DNA from: Capronia americana
Taxonomy: Eukaryota; Ascomycota; Eurotiomycetes; Chaetothyriales; Herpotrichiellaceae
Reading direction: 5' to 3'
Length of the DNA stretch: 64,000 bases
Assembly: GCA_016110215.1 (NCBI GenBank)
Contig: JADWQD010000017.1
Span: forward strand, 558,001-622,000
This document shows, in pieces, positions 32,816 through 41,636 of this stretch. Positions within the stretch are counted from its first letter, which is position 1, and each line of letters starts with the position of its first letter. The notes beneath the pieces are model-generated. The model was not told where the DNA came from and made no database searches. It saw only the letters and a program-made list of their open reading frames with translations. The translations under genes were made by a program, and so were the position numbers.

Positions 32816-34382
32816 ATGAGCGACCCTGCACCCACCTTCGACATTCCCAAGGACTGCTGGGCGGCCGTTGTAGTAGGTTGCTCTCCGCGGTAAATAGCCT
32901 CGATCTCTGACCACCTGTCGCAGAAAAATGAAGGCCCTGACTTCTACGTCGAGGTAGAGAAAGTCCCTGTACCCGAGATTGGTATGCTCACGGCCGACCG
33001 ACTTGAACCTCCGCACTTCTTCGCACTATCTAACCACTTCTCGCCTCTACAGGACCGAACGACGTCTTGATCAAGCTCAATGCCACTGGACTGTGCCTCA
33101 GCGATATCCACTTCATGCTGAATGACTGGAACTTGCCCAAGATGTCCGAGATGGGGACGAAATGTGCTGGTCACGAGGGGGCTGGAGTGATTGTCAAGAT
33201 CGGCGAAAACGTCAAGGCATACAAAGTCGGCCAGCGTGCTGGGTTCAAGCCGATTCAAGATGTATGCCACTCCTGCGAATACTGCCACTCCGGCAAGGAG
33301 ACATACTGCACAAAGGCCATCTTTACCGGGGGCATGTGTGACGGTGAGTGAGGGTTGTCCTGGGCTAGTTAGGGATATTAATGGTTCGCAGGGTCCTACA
33401 AGCAATATGTCGTCTCTCCCGAGAACTATACTACTGTGAGTTTGTATGCCGCTCAGAGTGAGCCTAGCTAACTGTCCTAAACAGCTTATCCCCGATGTAT
33501 GTGGAACTTTGAGGAAATGCGGGAGTGCCTTCAAGTTTTAACGCTTTGCAGGGCGTATCGGACTATGTTGCAGGCCCCGTCATGTGCTCGGCATCCACGA
33601 TTTACTCCTCCATCAAAGAATCAGACCTGAGACCAGGCCAATGGGCAGTTTTCCCAGGTGGTGGCGGCGGCGTTGGTATCCAAGGTGTCCAATTGGCGTC
33701 TGCAATGGGTATCCGACCAATCGTTGTTGATACTGGAGACGAGAGACGGAAACTCTCGTTGGGCTTGGGTGCTGAACATTTCATCGACTTCAAAGAGGAA
33801 GATCCAGTCAAGAAAGTCCTTGAGATCACAGGGGGCGGTGCTCATTGCGTAATTGTGACAGGTAGGCATGGATCGCCACCCTCAGATGTGACCCGCTGAC
33901 AATCCGATAGCCGTACAATCTTACCCCATTGCACTCGACTATCTAGGAAACCGTGGAGGTGGGCAAGTCATGTGGTAAGCAGTTCGACGATTCCAAACAT
34001 CTGTGAAAGCATTGCTGATCTCGGGTCAGCATTGGAATCCCGCCACATGGCAAGTACCATGTCGACCTTGACCCTTCAAAGCTGGTTTTCAGGAACCAGT
34101 CCATCAAGGGGACGCTAGTCAGCAGTCTGGCGGACATTGACGAGACCTTGGATTTCGCGAAACGAGGTATGGTCTTTGCGGGCTGTGGCTGTCGGAGCTA
34201 ATGTCATTCCAGGCAAACTACGCCTTGAACCCACAGTGGTAGGATTAAGCAAGTTCAATGAATCAGTCCAGAAGCTCAAGAATGGGCAAGTAGCAGGGTG
34301 AGTGTTGCCACGAACCGAAATTCTATGCAGGGCATCCTCTAACCGATATAGACGCATCGTGGTGGACTTTAACTTACCGTGA
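32816..34382 (+). CDS. Zinc-dependent alcohol dehydrogenase (ten exons)
   Basis: Joining 32816..32872, 32924..32981, 33053..33343, 33392..33435, 33485..33496, 33552..33861, 33911..33974, 34030..34166, 34213..34297 and 34352..34382 gives 362 residues with all phases consistent. It has GLCLSDIHFM (residues 51-60; Leu54 replaces the usual His after the zinc Cys), GHEGAGVI (78-85), a four-cysteine structural zinc site CHSCEYCHSGKETYC (110-124), and the Rossmann run FPGGGGGVGIQGVQLA. Exon 5 is only 12 nt and supplies LIPD, which completes the family phrase before GVSDYVAG. It resembles fungal and bacterial AdhP/Adh1-type enzymes that act on short primary alcohols, in the cytosol. It has the most introns of any gene in the window. 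Confidence 0.9.
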
Positions 34383-35225
34383 TGAACGGAAGCGCCTGGG
34401 CATTGCCCTTCTAGTGAAACCGCAGAAAGGTTGCAACGGCCTCCAGGAAGGAATGTCCGTGCAGTGGTGCTGTTTGAGCATGCAGACGTGTCCTCGAGGT
34501 ACCTTGCTATAGTCCAAACCACCAGATGCTACCTGTGATGGACTTCATGTGCTCTAGACCTGTTCTTTGGCAGTTCATCAAGAGCGGAATCGGATTTAAC
34601 GTGTGGTGCATGCCCGGCCAATCACGATACGCGACTGCTGAATCCACCCAGGCACCCGAAATAGATGCGCCAATCACACCATCCCCTACGCGCTGGGAAC
34701 GTTTCAGGCTATTTCACCGGTTCCTCACTTGTTCCTCGCCCTCCTTTCTTCCTCTCTCCCAATGTCCACCGCGTCGGCCTTCTCGTTTGCGATTGGCTCT
34801 GCCTCCCGCCAATGGCCTTCCACAGCGCCTTCGAAGATGTGATAGATCTGAATGATCTAGCATGTCTTCTATCTTGAGCCGGTAAACGCCAGCCAAGGTA
34901 GCTCTTCTCCCATTGTTCGCCGATTGGGTCGCTTGCATCATAGGAGATGCCTCCGTCAGTCGAATGTCTCTCCAAGCAAGGAAGCGTTGGTGTCCGTCCT
35001 ATTGCTTTCATATCTCCTCAATCCCAGTCTTTCCTCTCCCTCTTCTCTTCTGTCCTCGTGTGTCAGGTCTATCATCGACAGGTTGTTGAGGCTGTGTGCC
35101 GTGCAGTTCGCATTTCCTTTCCCTTCATCTCTTTCCTCCGCTTTACTTTCGCGCAGCAGGTCTGCTCCTTTCAGTGTCTGTCAGGAACAGCATAGCCAAC
35201 CATACGCTGCGATCGGGCATCCAGA
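34383..35225. other. Intergenic: CT-rich promoter and leader
   Basis: A long pyrimidine-rich stretch (about 34990-35170) precedes the 769-residue gene, as is common in strongly used fungal promoters. No gene is supported. Confidence 0.5.
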
Positions 35226-37535
35226 ATGGCTACCGCAACAGTACAGGGCTTCACGCTCTTCCCCACCACGGTTCCCAAGATCGCCATTCCGAATCCTCAC
35301 AAGAGGAACCCCAGCTTACACAGGATCAGCATGATGGCGTCACCAGATAGCACTCTGTCGCCTGCTGGGGAATCAGTTGTTTTCAAGATGGAAGAGGAAC
35401 AACCGCCTCTGCCTCAACTTCCCGCTCACCTCACTGAGCAGCATCGGATGCGGGAATCAACACCCTCTCCTGACGACATCGGCCGAGCAGTGACCACCCA
35501 TTCGCCTATAGATGGCCGAACTCCAGCTCAAGCTCCCTCGGCTTCGGCATCAGCAGCCAAATATACGCCCTCACTATATCAAACACCAGGGATGGGCCAG
35601 CTGTCTCCACAGCCTTCCTCGTCGTTAGGCACTGGGTCCGCTACCACGTTGGTTGCTCAGCCAGCTCCCACGGCATCCACTCCGATCAACGGAAACAAGT
35701 CACCTGTCGGCCCATCACCGATCGTCCCGATCCGCTCAATGTTCCCTGTCTACGATCCTTCCGTGCCTCTAACTCAACAAGCCTATGCACCACCAAGACC
35801 GCTACCGGCAAGGCTGTCAGGAATGCCGCCTTTCGCTGTCCCTTCAAGGGAGGAATATCGAAGTAGCCTGTCAATGCCGTTCACTGCTCCGGCACCGAGA
35901 ACAGCCCCTGCCAGCGTCGTCAATTTCCCCTTAGATAGTATGAGTGTGAATGTCGGTCCACGCCTCTCGACACAGCGGGAGCTCGAGAGATTATGGGACG
36001 CGTCCCATGGCACGGAGCCCGGCTGCTCGATCAGGAGTTTTGATCTTGAGATGGCGAGAACGGAAGAGGCAACATTTGTTTTTGGCTCGCATCCCTCGTT
36101 ACCGTTCTACACACTCCAGACCTACGACACCAATGAAATTGCTATCGGCAAGACCTGCCCTAGGCGGACACCCGGCTCGGCCACATCCCCGTCGCCCTCG
36201 GAACCGGCCTTGACACGAGATGTCGTCCTCTGCCCGCTTGAGCCGGCCGGGCGGAGACAACCACCGAACGACGGTCTCGTGGCTTTCATCTTCCCCAAGC
36301 TCGCTGCCATGCTGGCGATAACCCAGTCTGCCGCGCTTGCCAAGCACCACAACCTCGCTCCGACGGACAGAGACGACATCGAAGCCCAAGCGGTGCGGAG
36401 AGCGGCCAAGCAAGAAGCATGCAATCTTCGCTACAACGCCCGAGGCGGCTTCTACGAACTTGAACATCCGGCCATCGGACGTGGCGCTATGGGCGGCGAC
36501 TTCGCGACCAAATCACCCGTCCCCAGCTCCCCGACGACCATCCGCTCCATAACTGGAAAACCAGTCCTGCACATCATCATCTCAAAGGACAGTCCCCTCC
36601 CTTCCATCCACGTCGTTGACCCGAACGCTTCGCGCCGCGCAGCCACAAGCATAATGACCCCCGTGACGGCAAACCCGTCGTCACCGGGAGCCGGGATCCG
36701 CCGCCTCTCAACCCTCCCACAGACAGAAACATCTCCTTCCTCGGAATTCCCGCCCCTCGCAACACTGGACCTGACGTCTCAAGTCCTCCACATCGACGCG
36801 AACTCCATCCTGGAACTCATGCCCTCTCTCTTCAGCATCGATTGCGTCGTCTCTGCCATCTTGGCCGTCGCAGTCGCTGATGCGGCCACTAACCCCGTGA
36901 TGGGCGGCATGGAGATCTGGAAGCCCCGACCCGCGCCCCCGTCCCGATACGGCGGCCCCATCTCCGGGGCACGCAGCATCTTCAACGGAGCCGGCGGTCC
37001 AGGGAGCAGCGTCCGCGGCCCCATGGCCACCAGACCGGGGAGCGTGAGATCGTACGCCGGATCGACCTTTTACGCCACCATCGCGGAGCGGGAAGAGGCC
37101 GAGGAGGAAGCCAAGCTGATGCGAAGGACGCACAAGGAGGACGTCCGCGCCGCGAGGTCGTCGGCGGCGGCGTCGTCGTCGTCGAAACCAAAGTCCAAGT
37201 CCAAGTCGAAGCCGTCGAGGACGTGGTTCGGCCGCTCGGCCTCGGAAGCGACGGACTCGTCGTCGGATGTGGAGCGAGGCTCGTCGCGGCGCAAGAACAA
37301 AAAGGACAAGAACAAGAACAAGAAGATCGTCATGCGCGAGTTCGACCTCGAGAAGCTGGGCCACTACCAGTCCGGCGAGCGCAAGGGCGAGGAATTACCC
37401 GCCGTGACGAGAGGCGCCATCGGAGGCCTGGTTATGGGATTGAAGCTCGTGGTGTGGTTCTTGACGCTCGTCGTCCAAGTCATTACGTGGTTGCTTGTGC
37501 ACGTTACACGGGGTGTCACGAGTGAGAAGTTTTGA
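35226..37535 (+). CDS. Conserved fungal protein with C-terminal membrane anchor
   Basis: A single-exon 769-residue protein starting MATATVQGFTLFPTTVP. The first about 230 residues are Pro/Ser/Thr-rich and probably disordered. A compact, less repetitive core (about 240-450) contains SIRSFDLEMARTEEATFVFG, FYTLQTYDTNEIAIGKTCPRR and GLVAFIFPKLAAMLAITQSA, with the block ACNLRYNARGGFYELEHPAIG. A second low-complexity region has Lys/Ser runs (KPKSKSKSKPSRTWFG; RRKNKKDKNKNKK), and the end is one hydrophobic helix (GLVMGLKLVVWFLTLVVQVITWLLV) followed by a short tail, so it is probably tail-anchored with the bulk facing the cytosol. I do not recognise a characterised family. The high GC and C-ending codons in the 3' half differ somewhat from neighbours. 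Confidence 0.85.
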   Translation: MATATVQGFTLFPTTVPKIAIPNPHKRNPSLHRISMMASPDSTLSPAGESVVFKMEEEQPPLPQLPAHLTEQHRMRESTPSPDDIGRAVTTHSPIDGRTPAQAPSASASAAKYTPSLYQTPGMGQLSPQPSSSLGTGSATTLVAQPAPTASTPINGNKSPVGPSPIVPIRSMFPVYDPSVPLTQQAYAPPRPLPARLSGMPPFAVPSREEYRSSLSMPFTAPAPRTAPASVVNFPLDSMSVNVGPRLSTQRELERLWDASHGTEPGCSIRSFDLEMARTEEATFVFGSHPSLPFYTLQTYDTNEIAIGKTCPRRTPGSATSPSPSEPALTRDVVLCPLEPAGRRQPPNDGLVAFIFPKLAAMLAITQSAALAKHHNLAPTDRDDIEAQAVRRAAKQEACNLRYNARGGFYELEHPAIGRGAMGGDFATKSPVPSSPTTIRSITGKPVLHIIISKDSPLPSIHVVDPNASRRAATSIMTPVTANPSSPGAGIRRLSTLPQTETSPSSEFPPLATLDLTSQVLHIDANSILELMPSLFSIDCVVSAILAVAVADAATNPVMGGMEIWKPRPAPPSRYGGPISGARSIFNGAGGPGSSVRGPMATRPGSVRSYAGSTFYATIAEREEAEEEAKLMRRTHKEDVRAARSSAAASSSSKPKSKSKSKPSRTWFGRSASEATDSSSDVERGSSRRKNKKDKNKNKKIVMREFDLEKLGHYQSGERKGEELPAVTRGAIGGLVMGLKLVVWFLTLVVQVITWLLVHVTRGVTSEKF

Positions 37536-38109
37536 TCCGCTCGCGAAAGAAAAAACAACCGCAAGGAGGAAGAAGGGTGTTTATTGTTGGGCCTGGTTTG
37601 GTGCATGAGTTAATGGTGCTTGGAGGCATGATTGACTTGATGAAGGGGTGCTTCTCTTTGTTCTCCACAACTGGATATAACATTTCTGCCGGGGGATTCC
37701 GCATGGATGGTTGCATATATAGCAGAGTGGACTCGATTGGATTGGGCAGGATAGTATCGCTAGGCGTCCATCAAAGAAGATGGCCTGCAGCGGACGGAGA
37801 ATCCCTGCGCTGGGCTGGCTGGAACGGGCGCTTACTCATGCCTGTGGTGATTGATGCAGTAATGGTATACAGGACAAGCTTGCGAGACACCTCGACGTGT
37901 CGACGCATGTGCAGAATCAAATACATAGTACAAAACCCACGGACCAAGATCGCACAGCACAGCACAGTACTAGCAAGCTTAGCTAAAGCTTGTAATTCTC
38001 GTGCTGACTGAACTGCATCAGCTTCGTTGGGGCGGCGACACCGCAAGTTAAAAACGTACCGCACGGGTCTTTGATACCTTCCTTGTACCTAAGTACCGGT
38101 ACCTAGTGG
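37536..38109. other. Intergenic between convergent genes
   Basis: About 570 bp. Near 38088-38107 is a small palindrome around GTACCGGTAC just after the 3' end of the next gene. Otherwise nothing recognised. Confidence 0.5.
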
Positions 38110-38892
38110 CTAGTACTGGGCCTGGTCCAGCAACAGTTTCGCCCGCCGCTCATACTCGGCCATTGCGAAGAGCATGATGGCAGGTCCGACACTGATCCTC
38201 GCGACGCCCAGCGCCGCCAACTCACCCACTGTCAGCCCGCCCTCCCATTTCAGAGAGACACTCAACCGCCCGTCAAACGCCTGGACGAGCTGCTCGACCT
38301 CGGCACGACTGACCCCGCGCTTGCGACCTCCCCACACGAACACAGTCGTCGCCCCAGCTTCGAGATACTTCTTCCCGCGCTCGACGGTTTCGCTTATCTC
38401 ACCGCCGTGGACGAACGTGTCGCATCTCGCATTTACCACAAAGTCAGACAGCCCAGCGTCCCTGGCGACTTGGACGGCCGTCCTCACCCGCGCGGCCGCT
38501 TCATCGACCGAGTAGAACCTTTTGGCGTCCTTGTCGTAGTCCTCGAGGTTGATGCCCACGGCGCCGGCATCAATGACTTGCTGGACCGCGTCCGCGAGTC
38601 TGTCGCCATACCCGTCCTGCAAGTCGACAGTCAAGGGCTTGTGGTGGTCGGCCGCCACTTTCCCGATCAATCGTGCTGCGACGATGTTCTGGTCGAACGA
38701 CAATTCGTCGTCCGTCGTGCCGGCAGCAAGGGCGACGGAGTAAGATGCCGTTGCTAGGGCGTGGCAGCTTGGCAGGCGTGCCACCACATTGGCTGAGGGG
38801 ATGTCGTACACGTTGGCGAGGACGAGAGGTCGTCCTGGACGATGAAGATCGCGGAACGTCTTTGCTGCTTCACTGAGGTTTCTTGAAGCCAT
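38110..38892 (-). CDS. PEP mutase/isocitrate lyase superfamily enzyme
   Basis: A single-exon 260-residue protein starting MASRNLSEAAKTF at 38892; the frame upstream lacks an ATG. It shows the TIM-barrel landmarks of the family: LVLANVYDIPSANV (start of barrel), ATASYSVALAAG, PLTVDLQDGYGD (metal-binding Asp), VGINLEDYDK, and VVNARCDTF, the equivalent of the usual N-A-R-T/C-D loop. The size matches short carboxyphosphonoenolpyruvate-mutase-like/2-methylisocitrate-lyase-like proteins common in fungi. It may cleave or rearrange a C-C or C-P bond; the KKCGH active-site loop of true isocitrate lyase is absent. Its promoter region is shared with an MFS transporter facing away. Confidence 0.9.
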   Translation of the reverse strand: MASRNLSEAAKTFRDLHRPGRPLVLANVYDIPSANVVARLPSCHALATASYSVALAAGTTDDELSFDQNIVAARLIGKVAADHHKPLTVDLQDGYGDRLADAVQQVIDAGAVGINLEDYDKDAKRFYSVDEAAARVRTAVQVARDAGLSDFVVNARCDTFVHGGEISETVERGKKYLEAGATTVFVWGGRKRGVSRAEVEQLVQAFDGRLSVSLKWEGGLTVGELAALGVARISVGPAIMLFAMAEYERRAKLLLDQAQY

Positions 38893-40063
38893 CCTTAGGG
38901 GAAATGGGTTGTCTTCGCTTGAGCGCAAGCCGGACGTACAGACGATGGAAGAGGGGAGTAGTAAGTAGTCAATCTCAAGGTGGAAAGGTTACGAACGTCG
39001 AGGTCGTGTTTGACTTCGTATACGTATTTCATGCATAGGGCGTGCCTTGGCTCCCTTCCTTCCTGATTGAGAATCGGGTGAGTCAAATCTGTTCGCAACC
39101 AATGGGGCACCTCTCAAGTGTCCCACCGTGCTAGCCAATGGCGCATACAAGGGCATTGACTTGATTCCTGGGAGGCAATGGGTGGGGGACAGAGCTGGTG
39201 TTCTGTTCGCTAAGGTCAGGCCCGTCGTCCTGAGGCTGGAATCGTACACGACGGGGAAGACCAGAGGGAACACGTCGAAGAAGCTGAAGTAGGTGGCATA
39301 GAACAGAGCCGTGTACACACGTTGCGGCGGAGACGGCAGAACCGATGGAGATAAAGCAGAGCAGGAAGATCGAAAGACCATTTCCTGCTACTCCAATTCA
39401 ATGAATTGTCACGGTAATCGGTCGGTACCAGTCCACAAGCATGACGCCGTCGCTGGTCGCTTTCGACACAACAGACAAGACGTTGTTCTTTCAGTCTCGA
39501 TCTGTAGCTCAGCGTCGTCTGGGCAATCCACTTTCGAGAACAGCATGGTGAAGTTTCACCAGGCTGGGCGGCGGAGTTTCATCGCATACCACAAAACGCG
39601 ACTCGACGCCGTCTTCACGTGCAATCTCTCCTCACCTCTCTCTTGATCACTCAGTGGCACCTCATTGAAGCCCTCAGCCTTGATTTATCCGTCAGAAAGA
39701 GCGTCAACTTGCTCCTTGGGCCACGGAGGCGCTTATGGGAGATAGTCAAGGCCGTTGCGCGACAGTTGCGAGATGCCGCCATCGGAAGATGTTCCGACGC
39801 AAACTGCGCTTGCCAAGGCTAGTCACGTGTCTCGCCTGCTACTTTGAGTGTTTCCACCTCCACCGGAGAACCGAATCCCCTTCCATGCGCAGTGAGATCA
39901 GCCTCACAATTACCGAGAGTTATCCGTCAAGGCCTGAACTCGTGAATTATATTACATTAAGTGCGATCCCAGGATCCTCTTCTCCAAGGTAATTGTGCAT
40001 CATCTACCTTTATCATCCGCGACCGGACGGGCATCGAGCAAGCAGCAGCTGGTCTCGGCCATC
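38893..40063. other. Divergent promoter region
   Basis: About 1.2 kb between the PEP-mutase-like gene (minus) and the MFS transporter (plus). Open frames are short and lack motifs. Confidence 0.5.
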
Positions 40064-41428
40064 ATGTCGGCGACGACAACCTTGGTGGAACCCACTTCCA
40101 CTTCTACACCTGTTTCCATGACCTTCAACCAGCATTCTGAAGTCCTCGAGCTGGAGACTGACGATGGCCCCTCCGCCCATGCTGGACAGTCCAATCTTCC
40201 ACCGACCGACCACGGCTCTGCAGCATGGCGGTTACTTCTCGCGGCGTTTGTTTTTGAAGCTTTGCTTTGGGGGTTTCCATTGTCCTTCGGCGTATTCCAG
40301 GACTACTATTCTAGCCTTCCGGAATTCAAGGGCGACCGGTACACGTCGGTGATTGGCACAACGGCCTCGGGAATCTCCTATCTGGGCGCTCCTTTGGCCG
40401 TGCCGCTGATTCGACGTTGGTCGAGATACAGGACGCAGATGATCTTGGTGGGCTGGCCGCTCTGCATTGTCGGGTTGATTGCGGGCAGCTTTGCGGACCG
40501 GCTCCCGACGCTGATTCTGACACAGGGGGTCATGTATGGCGTGGGCTTCATTATCTTCTACTATCCGATATTAACCATGGTGGATGAATTCTGGGTTAGG
40601 AGGAGAGGGATGGCCTACGGCTTCTTGTGCGCTGCGTCCGGTGCGTCCGGCGCCGTGATGCCATTGATCCTCCAGGCGCTGTTGGCCAGGTTTGGGTACC
40701 GGACGACGCTGAGAGCTGTGGCGGTTGCACTGGTGGTGTTGACTGGGCCTCTGGTCCCAATGCTCCGAGGCCGCCTGGGACAGCACTCCAACACGAGCCT
40801 AAGAACGGACTGGAAGTTTGTCAAGAAACCGCTGTTCTGGACGTACAGCCTGAGCAATTTGCTGATGGGACTAGGGTACTTCTTCCCGTCTCTCTATCTG
40901 CCATCGTATGCAACGGCCATCGGGCTGAGCGTATCGAAGGGGGCATTACTCCTGACGGTCATGAGCGTGTCGCAAGTCGCGGGACAGTTCACCTTCGGCT
41001 ACCTCTCGGATAAAAAGCTGTCGCTGAACGCTTTGATGACGGTGTCCCTATCGATTGCAGGGGCCGCGACATTTGGCGCCTGGGGTCCTGCCCGCTCGTT
41101 GCCGCCGCTCATCATCTTTGCACTTTTGTATGGTTTCTTTGGCGCCGGGTATACGGCCATGTGGGCGAGAATGGTGACTGCAATCGACGATGAGCCGTCT
41201 GCCTCTCAAGCCATGTTCAGCCTGTTCTGCTTTGGAAAGGGCGTCGGGAACGTTCTGGCAGGGCCGATAAGCGCGGGCTTGTTGAAGATATCGTCGGACA
41301 CAGCTGGCTATGGGCACGGAATGTACAAGGCGATCGTGGTCTTTGCGGGGATTTGTCTGCTTCTAAGCGCTGGCAGCTTGGCTGCGACTAGATGTGGACC
41401 GAAGGGCGTGGCAGGCAACGTCGGCTAG
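40064..41428 (+). CDS. MFS transporter, monocarboxylate-permease type
   Basis: A single-exon 454-residue protein starting MSATTTLVEPTSTS; the frame upstream begins with GTG only. After a hydrophilic N-terminus of about 50 residues come 12 predicted membrane helices. Helix 1 reads WRLLLAAFVFEALLWGFPLSFGVFQDYY, as in fungal MCT/MCH-type carriers (SLC16-like); the cytosolic loop 2-3 is PLIRRWSRYRTQM, and VDEFWVRRRGMAYGFLCAASGASGAVMPLI is the conserved helix 4-5 block. It should move an organic acid or related small molecule, coupled to protons, at the plasma membrane. It is divergent from the PEP-mutase-like gene, so uptake and metabolism of one substrate by this pair is possible but unproven. 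Confidence 0.92.
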   Translation: MSATTTLVEPTSTSTPVSMTFNQHSEVLELETDDGPSAHAGQSNLPPTDHGSAAWRLLLAAFVFEALLWGFPLSFGVFQDYYSSLPEFKGDRYTSVIGTTASGISYLGAPLAVPLIRRWSRYRTQMILVGWPLCIVGLIAGSFADRLPTLILTQGVMYGVGFIIFYYPILTMVDEFWVRRRGMAYGFLCAASGASGAVMPLILQALLARFGYRTTLRAVAVALVVLTGPLVPMLRGRLGQHSNTSLRTDWKFVKKPLFWTYSLSNLLMGLGYFFPSLYLPSYATAIGLSVSKGALLLTVMSVSQVAGQFTFGYLSDKKLSLNALMTVSLSIAGAATFGAWGPARSLPPLIIFALLYGFFGAGYTAMWARMVTAIDDEPSASQAMFSLFCFGKGVGNVLAGPISAGLLKISSDTAGYGHGMYKAIVVFAGICLLLSAGSLAATRCGPKGVAGNVG

Positions 41429-41636
41429 CAACGTCTCGCACAGCAACCGGTCCTGCAACCGTGAGGTAAATATATGCTTGGAGACGCAAAAAGTCCGGTT
41501 TGGATGAACGTCGGAAGGATCAATCGTCTCGGAAATGTCTTCGGAAGATATGTACGACGGAGAAGGAGGCCTCTGGCATGGGGTTACGCCGCAGCGGCGA
41601 GAGCAGCAGCTCTATCCAAGGTTGACTTCCAGAGAT

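Noticed and set aside
36708..37364. 218-codon minus-strand open frame
   Set aside because: Arg/Pro-rich antisense shadow of the GC-rich 3' half of the 769-residue gene.
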